From assembly GCA_964016885.1 (NCBI GenBank), contig OZ024759.1, forward strand, positions 4,220,546-4,284,545: a stretch of 64,000 bases of DNA, written 5' to 3'. A model generated the notes under the pieces. That model was not told where the DNA came from. It saw only the letters and a program-made list of their open reading frames with translations, and ran no database searches. Of the stretch, positions 32,985-44,490 are shown in pieces. The position numbers were made by a program, and so were the translations under genes. The stretch is from Eledone cirrhosa (taxonomy: Eukaryota; Mollusca; Cephalopoda; Octopoda; Eledonidae). The stretch's first letter is position 1. Every line of letters starts with the position of its first letter.

Positions 32985-34515
32985 ATCATCATCACTGTTT
33001 TACGTCCCTTCTTCCATGGTAGTATGGGTTAGACAGGTTGTCCTGTTGTGGGCAGTGCCAGGTAGGGTGACCTTGTCTTGCTCAGATGGGAACCGATTTA
33101 GGCTTGATTTCTACAGCTGGATGCCCTTCCTAACACCAACCTCACAGTGAGTGATGGGTGCTTTTTTGTTGTGACACCTCCACGGCCACTTTACAGTGAG
33201 TGGGCTGGGGCATATTGTCTATCTGCTTCAGCTTGTACCCAGGGGCTACAACACAACCTCCTCTGCTGCACACAGCATTTGATTCCTCTTATGTTCAGTC
33301 TCTCTCTCAATTTGTTAATGCTTTACCATTCGCGTATATTACTATTACACGTCCATCGGAGCATGCAAGCTTCGTTTCTTTCTAATCTACGCAAGTCTTC
33401 TACAGACAGTGCCCAGGTCTCACTACCATGTAGCATTGCTGTTCGTATGCACGCATCATACTGTCTGCCTTTCATTTTGAGGGAAAAGCCTTTTGCAGCT
33501 AGCAATGGCAGTAGCTCCCTAAACTTCTTCAATCCTGTTACTGTACTTTCAGAACACCCACCTCCGCTGCTCATTTCGTCACCTAGGTGGCAAAAGCAGT
33601 CTACTGTTTCTACAGATCTCTCCCAGAGTTTGGTGGTGCTTGTTTCTTTAGTTCTGCCATAGATTCAGCTATAAGTGTAAGATCATCCGCATATAGGAGT
33701 TCCTATGGGCATCAGGTCGTAAACTCCTCTGTTATAGCCTGCATTACTATTATAAACAGAAGAAGGTTAAGAACAGAGCCCTGGTGGACACCGACCTGTA
33801 TGCTAAATTCCCCGCTATAGTCATTGTTAACTCTTTGCTGACTGCTCCCCTATACATGGCTTGTACAGCTTTCACAAGCCACTAATCTACTCTTAGTTTT
33901 CTAAGAGCCCACCAGATTATAGCACGGAGCACTCTGTTGAAGAACTTTTCCTTATCGACAAGAGCCAGGTAGAGCGGCTTGCTTTTAGCTAGGTACTTTA
34001 CCTGTAACTGCCTCACAAGGAAGAGAGCATCAGTGGTGCTTTTTCCTGGCACAAGCCCAAACTGCATCTCACCTAGTTTTACCCACTCCCTGATCAACTG
34101 TGCTATGACTCTTTCGATTACTTTCATGACCTGGTCCATCAGCTTCATACCTCTATAGTTTATTCTATCTAGTGCATCTACTTTACCCTTGTAGCAGTTG
34201 ACGATGATGTGCTGCACCAATCATTTGGTATGACACCCTCCAGTATTACCTGGTTAACAATATGTGTGGTTATTCCTTTATCTACCCATTTGTCAGCTAA
34301 TAGTATACCTACACCACCCATCCCATTGTCATTTCCCACCCAGAAAAATTTATAGCACTAACTTTTGCCTACAAGGACTCTAGCGAACTCTCCTCTCCAC
34401 CTAGTCTCTTGCACACAGCATACGTCAATATCCTTTCACTCTAGCATGTCTATAATTTCTCCTTCCCTTCCTTTCATTGTGCTTATGTTGATGCTGCCGA
34501 CTCAGAGTTTTGGAC
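32985..34515 (-). pseudogene. RTE-type LINE (family B), internally deleted
   Basis: On the minus strand it keeps the endonuclease start (INISTMKGREGEIIDML; DVCCVQETRWRG at 34400-34440), RT pieces (IIVNCYKGK, FGLVPGKSTTDALFLVRQLQ, a damaged catalytic region), the C-terminal HGSETWALSVEDLRRLERNE and a 3' UTR with GGTGTTAGGAAGGGCATCCA and (ATG)n. Most of the endonuclease and the PHD-like finger are missing. Several stops and frameshifts make it dead. Confidence 0.85.
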
Positions 34516-34689
34516 ATTTGCCATCATTTGTGGGAAAAGGTGAATTTTTGCAGGGGAGTGTGTATGCTTCCTGTCTCTGAATTAAAGCTTTGCATGGGTG
34601 CTTGGTAACTCGCGGATTCATATTCATTTATTTATTCGGGTTGTTCCATTTATCCTTCGCTTCTCCATACATAACAGTAATCAAGTATA

Positions 34690-35200
34690 CTTTGGTGCAG
34701 GGCTAGAAGGACAGTAGTAGTAATGACAGAGTTTGTTGGGGTTGGTAACGGCTAGAAGGACAGTAGTAGAAATGGCAGAGTTTGTTGGGGCTGGTAAGGG
34801 CTAGAAGGAGAGTAGTAGTAATGGCAGTGTTTGTTGGGGCTGGTAAGGGGTAGAAGGACAGTAGTAGTAATGACAGAGTTTGTTGGGGCTGGTAAGGGCT
34901 AGAAGGACAGTAGTAGTAATGGCAGTGTTTGTTGGGGCTGGTAAGGGCTAGAAGGACAGTAGTAGTAATGGCAGAGTTTGTTGGGGCTGGTAATGGCTAG
35001 AAGGACAGTAGTAGTAATGGCAGAGTTTGTTGGGGCTGGTAAGGGCTAGAAGGACAGTAGTAATAATGGCAGAGTTTGTTGGGGCTGGTAAGGGCTAGAA
35101 GGACAGAAGTAATAATGGCAGAGTTTGTTGGGGCTGGTAACGGCTAGAAGGACAGTAGTAGTAATGGCAAAGTTTGTTGGGGCTGGTAATGGGTAAGGAC
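34690..35200. repeat. 49-bp minisatellite, about 10 copies
   Basis: Unit GGCTAGAAGGACAGTAGTAG + TAATGGCAGAGTTTGTTGGG + GCTGGTAAG, with minor variants (TGGCAGTG, GTAACGG). No coding meaning seen. Confidence 0.92.
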
Positions 35201-35479
35201 ATGTTGCTGAGGTTTGATTGGTCAAATAGCCAATGGTGGTGAGTGGGAAATTGTGAGATAGGTAGCCATCATGACATATATCATCACAGGAGATTCGGGG
35301 GAAATAAGCAGATATAAGTAGGCATATTAGAAAAGGCAGATATGCAAGAATTTCGAAGATTGTCACCTAGCTTTGAAAGAAAGGAGAGGTAATTGCAGGG
35401 GTTAGGGATGAGTTTGTAGAGAAAGACACAATGTCCAACATAGTTTATATCAAAACAAGGTCGAAGTATATACATTGTG

Positions 35480-35945
35480 GAAACAAGTGAATGATAATAA
35501 TAATAATAATGTAAACAGAACATTTTGAAATTGGGGAAGAGAGATAGCTGTAGAATAGAAATAATCTATGGAAGTCTGGGATATAAGTTATATATATATA
35601 TGTTGTGATGTCACTTGTGCCAAGCTGTATCAGCCATTGCCTTTCCCTTGGACAACATATATAGCGTATAATATATATTGTACACATCGTATATATACTA
35701 TATATATTGTGTATATATACTGTAGACAGTGTATATATGATATATATATAGTATATATATATGTAGTGATGTAACTGGTACCAAGCTGTATCAGCTATTA
35801 CCTTTCCCTTGGACAACATCGGTGGCGTGGAGAGGGTAGACTGGTATACTTGGGTGACTGCTGGACTTGTGTCTCAGAAGGGAACTTTCTAGTTGCAAAT
35901 CACATGGTCATTCTTGACCGACAGAGGTCTTCGATATGTTAGGTG
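35480..35945 (+). repeat. TA-rich tracts with two SINE tail fragments
   Basis: Fragments of the second SINE family at about 35600-35660 and 35764-35935 (GCCAAGCTGTATCAGCYATT, CCTTTCCCTTGGACAACAT) are separated by TATATA/TGTACACA tracts. 35200-35480 shows no gene. Confidence 0.7.
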
Positions 35946-35949
35946 TGTA

Positions 35950-37672
35950 TATATAGATGTGTATTGATGTCCATGTGGGAGTCATTGATACCAATGCTAG
36001 GGATGGCTGGTCTTCTATATTACTGTATAACACCAAAGATCTCGATCCTGTGTCATTGTCTTAGAGAAGTGCAATTGTGTGAGGTCAGCTGTTATCACCT
36101 CATCCCAGGTCTTCCTACTTCATATCTTCCATCAATTGTGTGAGGTCAGCTTTTATCACCTCATCCCAGGTCTTCCTACTTCATAGCTTCCATCAATTGT
36201 GTCAGCTCAGCTATTATCACCTCATCCCAGGTCTTCCTACTCCATAGCTTCCATCAATTGTGTCAGGTCAGCTGTTATCACCTCATCCCAGGTCTTCCTA
36301 CTTCATAGCTTCCATCAATTGTGTGAGGTCAGCTATTATCACCTCATCCCAGGTCTTCCTACTCTATAGCTTCCATCAATTGTGTCAGGTCAGCTTTTAT
36401 CACCTCATCCTAGGTCTTCCTACTTCATAGCTTCCATCAATTGTGTGAGGTCAGCTTTTATCACCTCATCCCAGGTCTTCCTACTTCATAGCTTCCATCA
36501 ATTGTGTCAGGTCAGCTGTTATCAACCCATCCCAGGTCTTCCTTCTCTATAGCTTCCATCAATTGTGTCAGGTCAGCTTTTATCACCTCATCCCAGGTCT
36601 TCCTACTTCATAGCTTCCATCAATTGTGTTAGGTTAGCTTTTATCACCTCATCCCAAGTCTTCCTTCTCTATAGCTTCCATCAATTGTGTCAGGTCAGCT
36701 TTTATCACCTCATCCTAGGTCTTCCTACTTCATAGCTTCCATCAATTGTGTCAGGTCAGCTTTTATCACCTCATCCCAGGTCTTCCTACTTCATAGCTTC
36801 CATCAATTGTGTAAGGTCAGCTTTTATCACCTCCTCCCAGGTCTTCCTACTTCATAGCTTCCATCAATTGTGTGAAGTCAGCTTTTATCACCTCAGACTA
36901 GGTATTTTTACTCCATAGCTTCCATCAGTTGTGTGAGGTCAGCTTTTATCACCTCATCCCAGGTCTTCCTACTCCATAACTTCCATCAATTGTGTGAGGT
37001 CAGCTTTTATCACCTCAAACTAGGTCTTCCTACTTCATAGCTTCCATCAATTGTGTAAGGTCAGCTTTTATCACCTCATCCCAGGTCTTCCTACTCCATA
37101 GCTTCAATCAATTGTGTCAGGTCAGCTTTTATCACCTCATCCCAGGTCTTCCTACTTCATAGCTTCCATCAATTGTGTCAGGTCAGCTTTTATCACCTCA
37201 TCCCAGGTCTTCCTACTCTATAGCTTCCATCAATTGTGTAAAGTCAGCTTTTATCACCTCATCCCAGGTCTTCCTACTTCATAGCTTCCATCAATTGTGT
37301 GAAGTCAGCTTTTATCACCTCAGACTAGGTCTTCGTACTCTATAGCTTCCATCAATTGTGTCAGGTCAGCTTTTATCACCTCAAACTAGGTCTTCCTACT
37401 CCATAGCTTCCATCAATTGTGTGAGGTCAGCTTTTATCACCTCAAACCAGGTCTTTTTACTCCATAGGTTCCATCAATTGTGTAAGGTCAGCTTTTATCA
37501 CCTCATCCCAAGTCTTCCTACTTCATTGCTTCCATCAATTGTGTCAGGTCAGCTTTTATCACCTCATCCCAGGTCTTCCTACTTCATAGCTTCCATCAAT
37601 TGTGTCAGGTCAGCTATTATCACCTCATCCCAGGTCTTCCTACTTCATAGCTTCCATCAAATTTATAAAATG
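35950..37672 (-). repeat. 61-bp minisatellite, about 26 copies, derived from LINE coding sequence
   Basis: Unit TCAATTGTGTGAGGTCAGCT + TTTATCACCTCATCCCAGGT + CTTCCTACTTCATAGCTTCCA. On the minus strand one frame reads RKTWDEVIKADLTQLMEAMK, equivalent to the GRPRKTW-x-E-V tail of the RTE LINEs here. The left flank (35950-36065) continues in the same sense with LHFSKTMTQDRDLWCYTVI, the next segment of that LINE. So a LINE fragment had one piece of its 3' coding region amplified. Confidence 0.85.
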
Positions 37673-37763
37673 CTTGAAAACAACTTAGAAAAAATGTTAC
37701 TCAAAATCAAAATTTAATCCCAAAGAGAGGAAATTGGAACATTATCCACTGAAAGTTGCTTAA

Positions 37764-37970
37764 CCCTTTAGTGTCCAAACCAGCCAAAACTGGCCAGAAT
37801 TCTCTACCTCTTTCTGTTGAAACTGGCTGTAACTGGTCGCTCAGACTGATGTTAAGGTATTGTTCTCAAAATAAATACTTTCAAAATCTGATAGATTCAA
37901 TATTATGTGAGATAAAGCCTTTACCATGAAAATATAATAGTATATATAAAATAATGTGAATGCTAAAGGG
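37764..37970. mobile_element. piggyBac-type MITE, unexpanded
   Basis: TTAA (37760-37763), CCCTTTAGTGTCCAAACCAG at the left and AATGCTAAAGGG at the right, then TTAA (37971-37974). It has a single unit of the satellite-forming region. Confidence 0.88.
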
Positions 37971-37974
37971 TTAA

Positions 37975-38232
37975 CCCTTTAACATTTAAACCGGCAATAA
38001 CTGGCCAGAGTTCTGTCCTCTTTTTCTTTTTAAACCACTCGTAACTGGCCACTCATACTGATGTTAAAGTATTGTTCTCAATATAAATAATATCAGATTC
38101 GATATTATGTGAGGTAAAGACTTTGCCATGGAAATATAATAGTATATATAGAGTAATGTAAATGTTATGTGAGATAAAGACATTACCATGGAAATATAAT
38201 AGTATATATAGAATAATGTAAATGTTAAAGGC
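37975..38232. mobile_element. piggyBac-type MITE with two internal units (dimer)
   Basis: It shares the TTAA at 37971-37974 with the preceding copy and ends AATGTTAAAGGC before TTAA (38233-38236). The region from GTGAGGTAAAGACTTTGCCA to TAATGTAAATGTTA occurs twice, the first step toward the long arrays at 7435-9890 and 18545-19260. Confidence 0.87.
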
Positions 38233-38439
38233 TTAAACCCTGAAGAAAGGACTTTTAGGTCCCGAAATATTGGACAGATAAAAGAACAACAACAAAAAAA
38301 CAAAACAAAGATTACCAGGTAACTTTTACTTTTCCTTACCTCATCTTATTGTCCATTTTGCATTGTTTAGCCTTCTATCTCTTTCAACGTTATATTTTAT
38401 ATAGAATGCTTCAAACAAACTACAACATTTAATTATATA

Positions 38440-38960
38440 TCATCATCATCATCTTCAATTAACGTCCATCTTCCACACTAGCATGTGTTAGACGGGTCCC
38501 ATTTAGAGGCAAGTGTGGGCTGGATGCTTTTTTGCTGTCTTCTACACGTCCAGTGTGGGTGAGATATATATATATGTGTATGTATATATCATCACCATTT
38601 AGCGTCCATTTTTCCATTCTTGCATGGGTTAGACGGGTCATCCACGCCAGGAGGCAAGTCTGGCCAGGGTTGGCCATGTGTCGCACCTTGCTCAGGTGAG
38701 GTCTGTAAATTTGGTGGGGTACATTACAGCTGGATTCCCTTCCTAACATCAACCATGTTTACAGTGTGGAACTGGATGGCTCTGTTATGAGGAGGGACAG
38801 GCCAGTTGGCTGCACTGAACTCGTCTCACAGTGGAACTATAATTTTGGGGGCCTGGTACTGGGTGGTACCACTGTGAGGAGGGGTAGCCAGTCAGCTGCT
38901 CCAAACTCATCTCACGAGGTTACCACAGTTTTGGGGCCCTGTACTAGGGGCTATAGTGAT
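38440..38960 (-). repeat. Two LINE 3'-end fragments with (ATC)n
   Basis: Fragments at about 38440-38575 and 38588-38960, each starting with ATC triplets and a TAGCRTGTGTTAGACGGGTC-type block. The second contains the CCCTTCCTAACATCAACCAT module and GAGGAGGG repeats of the 3' UTR. Confidence 0.65.
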
Positions 38961-39024
38961 GGTGTAGCTAGTTTATATGAATAAGTAAATCTGACGCAGG
39001 TATATTTCTACAGTTTACCAATGT

Positions 39025-39160
39025 ACCGTACTTACTGGCGCCAATGACGACCAATTTTTGAAAAAAAATAATAATCAACCTTCGGCCTCCAGGACATATG
39101 GTAGATATTTTGGACTTATATTAGGGAAAAAGTAATGTCTTCGATGCTAGGAAATATGGT
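39025..39160. mobile_element. MITE, short relative of the 4639-5213 element
   Basis: Ends ACCGTACTTACTGGCGCCAA and (inverted) ACCATATTTCCTAGCATCGA, interior CTTCGGCCTCCAGGACATAT. At 136 bp it has no SINE insertion. Confidence 0.65.
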
Positions 39161-39825
39161 GAAAATGTAAAATTTCCACTGTTAAATCTATCCCTGCATT
39201 TTAAGTATTCTCTATTATCTCATACTGTTACTTTCTTATAAGTCCTATAAGAATGCAATTTTTGCTAAACTGCCATAGAGCAGACCTCTGAAGTGATAGA
39301 AGGATATAATTTATAGAGCATGCTGGAATACCACTGCTTACATTGGAGAGAATTTCTCTGGACAGAATGTTGATATCTACAGTTTACCAATATAGAAATA
39401 TAACATTTCCACTGTTAAATCTATCTCTGCTTCTAAAGTATTCTCTATTATCTCATACTGTTTCTTTCTTATTTCAGAATATCAGATGACATTGGGATAA
39501 ATTATTATTTTCAATCTTGGATACATCATCTCTATTTATCATCATTTGAAGACTAAAACCTTCTAAACAGAACTTATATAACACTGTTTATATAAATCTA
39601 TAGTTCAATTACTGTGAAATATTTCCTCAAAACTGAGTTTATTTTCTTCACTATAAGATGGTTTTGTATTTTAACTAAACTTGGATGAAACAGAAGTTTG
39701 TATTATCTTCAGATATTAACTGAAATCACAGTTGAGGGAAATATAGAAGAATATTTTATAAGAAATATAATATAAAAAATATTACAAGAAAAACATCTGT
39801 ATATTCTGTTGAAGAAGAAATCATT

Positions 39826-40545
39826 ATGCCAAATAAATTGACAAAGAAGATTAAATGTGAAACACAATCTAAAGTGTTTAGTATTGCTGGTGAGATGACA
39901 AAGGTTAGAGAAAAGAAGCCATATCACTGTGATATCTGTGATAAATCATTCTCTCAAAGTGGTACCTTAACTACTCACAAACGTATACATACAGGAGACA
40001 AGCCATATCACTGTGATATCTGTGGTATATCATTCTCTGGGAAAAGTAGCCTAACTACTCACAAATGTATACATGCAGAAGAGAAATCATAATGCATTGA
40101 CATCAGTGATAAATCCTTCTCTCAAATTTGTGAATTAATGAGAATACAAATACATATCATTGTAACATCTTAGGGAAATCCTTCTCTTTGAATGTTACAT
40201 TAACTACACACACACATATACATACAGCTGGGAAGCCATATCACTTTGATATATTTGGTACATCATTCTCTAAATGTTGTGGCTTCACTAGACACCAACA
40301 TCTACAGGAGAGGAACCATATCACTGTGATGTCTGTGATAAATCCTTCTCTAAATGTTGTGGTTTCACTAGACACCAACATATACATACAGGAGAGGAAC
40401 CATATCACTGTGATGTCTGTGATAAATCCTTCTCTAAATGTTGTGGTTTAATTAGACACTAACATATACAGGAGAGGAACTATATCACTGTGATGTCTGT
40501 GGTACATCTTTCTCTTATAAAGATTACTTAATGCAACACAATTAG
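39826..40545 (+). pseudogene. C2H2 zinc-finger protein gene, decayed
   Basis: The ORF from ATG 39826 gives 88 residues: [14 protein letters not shown]..., then two intact C2H2 fingers ([23 protein letters not shown], linked by [28 protein letters not shown]) before TAA at 40090. Further finger-like units follow in shifted frames: SFSLNVTLTTHTHIH, and two near-identical copies of YHCDVCDKSFSKCCGFTRHQ-type fingers up to 40545. Fingers 3 and later have lost cysteines, histidines or frame. AATAAA lies at 40601-40606. Octopus genomes have very large C2H2 families; intact members bind DNA in the nucleus. A short two-finger product is possible but I favour a pseudogene. Confidence 0.75.
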
Positions 40546-40629
40546 ATAAAAACCATGTCACTCACCTAAAATAGTGCCATCAATGTTGTTAATATTTTGA
40601 ATAAACCTGTTTTACTAAGAAATTCTCCT

Positions 40630-41040
40630 TTCATTTTATGTCTGTACAAACACAGTCTTCTCTCTTACACACCACTTCAGCTCACTCTTAAACCCAGCTT
40701 CTTCTTCAACTTGTCCAAGCTCTCCCTTTCTCTCACACTTACACAACATATCCTACAAAGCATGGTTGTTTCATATCTCTCCAGTCTACATAACCTCTGC
40801 AGTCACAGCCCTTATTTCGTTACCATGCATCATTGCATATCACCCACATGTGTCATACAGTTGTCCTTTTGTACAGAGAGAGAGAAACCTTTTGTGGTCA
40901 ACTGTTGCAGTAGCTCTCTAAACTTTTTCCATCCTATCCTTATTCTAGCTATACATCTTTCAGAGCAGCCCCCTCCACTTCTAATTAACTCACCTAGATT
41001 GCAAAATATATTTGTCAGCATACTTTATGAAGGGTCTGTT
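40630..41040 (-). pseudogene. RTE-type LINE fragment, minus strand
   Basis: It encodes LGELIRSGGGCSERCIARIR, IGWKKFRELLQQLTTKGFSL and then a decayed C-terminal region. It starts 25 bp after the zinc-finger gene's AATAAA. Confidence 0.78.
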
Positions 41041-41084
41041 TGGAAGTGCCTCGCCTAATAAACAATGGTGCCATAACTGGACTC

Positions 41085-41720
41085 AGAAACCAATGGTCAC
41101 ACATACATGGTAAGTTAGCTAAGAACGTAGGTTTTACATTGGTTCACTGCGCTGGAGAAGTAAGCAGCAATCAAGTTTAGGAGACAAGCTCTATCAAATA
41201 TTTAAAGGGTTCCATAGAAGCAGTTGACAGTTTCTGTTACCTGGGGTATCAAATAAGCAGTGGAGGTAGGTGTTCTGAAAGTACAGTAACAAGAGTAAGA
41301 ACAAGATGGCAGAGGTTTAGGGTGTTACTACTGCTGCTAGCTACAAAAGGTTGTTTCACCAAATTGATGTGTGCATATAAACAGCAATGCTGCATTGCAG
41401 TGAGGACCCCAGAAGATTGGATAGAAATGAAGCTTGAATTCTCCGATGGATGTGTAATATTAATATACATGAAGGGGAAAGTGTAAATAAACTGAGAGAG
41501 AACCTGGGCATGAGAGGGAAAAGATACAGTATGCAGGAGAGGAGATTGCTGTGGTATGGACATGTGATGTGTATGAAGGTAGAGATGCTGTATAAAAGGT
41601 TGACCACTTGAAATTGATGGAAGAGGAAGACCTAGGAATGCTTGGGATGTGGAGGTAAAAACTGACCTGACACCATTGTACCTCTCAAAGGTGATGACAC
41701 AGGATTGAAATCTCTGGCAT
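41085..41720 (+). pseudogene. RTE-type LINE fragment, plus strand, head to head with the previous
   Basis: It begins in the PHD-like finger region (GKLAKNVGFTL-like), then the SFCYLGYQISSGGRCSEST-type stretch, a damaged RLDRNEA and a GRGRPRNAW-type tail. Stops in every frame. Confidence 0.75.
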
Positions 41721-42245
41721 TATACAGTACTGCAGGAGACCTGCATTCCCATGTGCACGGGTTGACACAACATTTAGTGGTTTGAAGTATGCTCCAATTT
41801 TCCTCCCTTTCACATCTTAACACTCCACCCCCTTACCAGCTAAGTACACCACCCTGACCTACCTCTCCAATCCCCACTCTACATACACACAACCCCACCC
41901 CCACTTTCACATCTGATACACCTCTCTTGACCAACCCATGTATACAAGTAAGGAAAGCTTAACATTATCTCCTCCAATGCTGCTGAAATGGCTAAAAGCC
42001 CTCAGGCAACCCTGTAAGGTGGTCATGCAGGTGTCATGACAAAAGAACACTGAGTCCTCTCTGTTAGGTAACATGACAAAAGAACACCTAACCCTCCCTG
42101 CAAGGTAGTCATGCTGATGACATGACAAATAAGCACCCAGTCCACCCTGTGAGGTAGACATGACAGAAGGCCCCTAGCCCACTCTGTAAAGTAGTCATGC
42201 TAGTGGCAAGACTGAAGGGACCCGAAGCACCCTTCAAAGTGATCA
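41720..42245 (+). repeat. LINE 3' UTR-like tandem segments
   Basis: Four to five copies of an approximately 50-bp module (CCCTGTAAGGTGGTCATGCAGG ... TGTCATGACAAAAGAACAC with variants), the same type of repeat as in the 3' UTR of the family B LINEs. Confidence 0.55.
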
Positions 42246-43250
42246 AATTGGTGACATGACTTGACACCATTTTTTAGTTTACTTCTAAAATATCTCATTT
42301 TTATTTTACTTCTAAACTATCTCATATATTTAAAAATTACTTTTTAAAGATTATTTAAAATTTTTTAATATTTTTTAATATTTTTTAAATATTTTTAAAC
42401 ATTTTAAATAGTTTAAGTACTTTTTAAGTATTTTATTTTGTTAAAAGGGTTTTTTGAGTATCTTCTGAGATTAAAAAAAATTTTTTTTTTTATTTTTCCA
42501 GAAATTTTTTCCAGAACTTTTAATATTTTAATATTTTTAATATTTTTTAATTATTTAATATTAGAGTTATAACCAATAACTAATTCTGGCTATATATATC
42601 TTTCAACATTTATATCTTCGTCAAAATGGTCTCATACTAACTAATAAATAAACAAAGCTGGGTTTTTCAGTATCTTCCTAATTTAAAACATTAAAAACAT
42701 ATAAATAATCTTATTAACTCAGTTAATTTAATTACTTACACTAAATATAAACCAGTATCCCTCATAACTTATTAAAACAATTATCTATAACATGATATAG
42801 CCATTTATCCACTCATATATCTATTCTTCTATCTATTGATTCTCCTATTTTCTACTTTATATCTATTTATTTTCAATTTATTATTCAATGTCTTTATATA
42901 TATTTATTTTTTCTATATATCTATTTTTCTATATACTTATAATAGTAAATATTATATTGTATTATATTAGAATTCTAACAATAATTAGTAAATATACGTA
43001 ACATTAATATAAACGTAATACTTATTTACGTTACATGAGTTCATAAATGTCTTTCTTCTCTCTATCTCTCTATCTATCTCATAACAGTAATTTTTTTCTC
43101 TCTCTTTCTTCTCTTTCTTCCCTATCTTTCCCCAGCGTAATTTAAATAAACGGTTGTTTTTTCAATTTTTCATACATTCATTTGCATATTCACACATAAC
43201 TTTGAATTACCCCTAATAAGTTTCCCCTATCCAGCGAATTTCCGACCGTT
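42246..43250. other. AT-rich stretch with poly-A/T runs, no gene seen
   Basis: Long runs of ATTTTTTAATATTTTT and similar low-complexity sequence, then (TATC)/(CTCT) tracts near 43050-43130. I see no ORF or element ends. Confidence 0.6.
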
Positions 43251-43269
43251 ATTTATAAAACAAATTTTG

Positions 43270-43334
43270 TATTTTATCTGATGAAAGAGCACCAAGATTG
43301 ACTTGGTCGCCCTTGAAATATATATAATAAAATA
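43270..43334 (+). ncRNA. Hammerhead-ribozyme-like motif 1 (type I)
   Basis: In order: stem I strand TATTTTAT (43270-43277), core CTGATGA (43278-43284), a 30-nt stem II hairpin built on ACCAAG/CTTGGT (43285-43314), core GAAA (43315-43318), a minimal stem III TATATA, the UA cleavage position at 43325-43326, and stem I strand ATAAAATA (43327-43334), fully complementary to the first strand. Hammerheads of this minimal-stem-III form are known from Penelope-like elements and retrozymes. Activity is untested. Confidence 0.6.
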
Positions 43335-43529
43335 AATATGCAAAAGTTCTATTTAAATTGTTGGGATACAACAAGCAAATATGTTTATAACTGATATAAA
43401 GCACTCAACAAGTATTTGGAATAAACATACGATATTAACAATCCTTTTGTATTTTATGTACTCAATTATATTATGTACTATATTGATTTATACTTCTCTC
43501 TATATGTGAGTATATATGTATATGTGTAT

Positions 43530-43618
43530 ATTGACATACATGTACATGCGTTCTATGCATTTTTATGAATATATTGACATACATGTACATGCGTTCTATG
43601 CATTTTTATGAATATATG
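43530..43618. repeat. Exact 43-bp tandem duplication
   Basis: TTGACATACATGTACATGCG + TTCTATGCATTTTTATGAAT + ATA occurs twice in a row with no differences, so it is recent. The surroundings are TATG/CACA microsatellite. Confidence 0.85.
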
Positions 43619-44219
43619 TCTGTCTGTATGTATGCATGCGTGACGCGAATCTACCAATTGGCTGAGGATGCACACACATGTATATATATGTATATGTAAG
43701 AATTGTGTGTGTACATGTACATGTATACCCATACAATTTGATTGCAGATAGACATTACTAACAGCCATAAATGCATACCAGCTAATCTTATATATTTATA
43801 TATATATATTAAAAACATTTTTTATAAAAAATATTTTATTTAATGACACAAAGGATGGATAACATTAAATTAAAAATTCATTTATGCTTTGTATGTATAT
43901 ATTATATACGTGGTTAGATATGGTGTGTATTTTGTGAGTGTGTGTGTATATATATATTTATGTGTATTTTTGCGTGTGTGTACGTGTTATATGATATGTA
44001 GTTCTCTAGCAATATATAGATTTCTTAATGTTTAGATTCCAAGTTTTAATATATTGATCTCAATTTTTAAACTAAATATCTAATCATAGTTAAACAATGA
44101 TTAATTTCTCATATTATGTATGTATATTCCATTCATGATTATTAATATTTCTAATTTTATTTATTCATTTCATCTCAATTGTTAAGTTAACTTAATATGA
44201 CATGACTTAATGTGTTCAT

Positions 44220-44360
44220 TCTTTCCCCCTCTCTCTATCTCTATATTTTTCTCTCTGTCTGGTGTTTTGATATATCTCTCTCGTTTTTCTCTCCTTTTTC
44301 TTTTTTCTTGTTTTCTTTCTTTCTTTCTCCCTTTTCTCTCTCTCCGTCCTTTTCCTTATC
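44220..44360. repeat. Pyrimidine-rich (CT)n tract
   Basis: About 140 bp of CTCTCT, TTTCTTT and CTCC runs. The open frames over it are low-complexity. Confidence 0.85.
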
Positions 44361-44490
44361 TGTAACACAACGACTTATTTTAAAAATACTAATATAAGTA
44401 AACAACTCCACTATCCCTGAGTCTTCCAAAAGTAACGGTTGCATTTTGTAAGGGTATGTCAATATTTATTTATAAAACTGTTATATATTG

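Noticed and set aside
43555..44470. Small ORFs in the AT-rich and CT-rich region
   Set aside because: Low-complexity composition, no domain, no conserved start.
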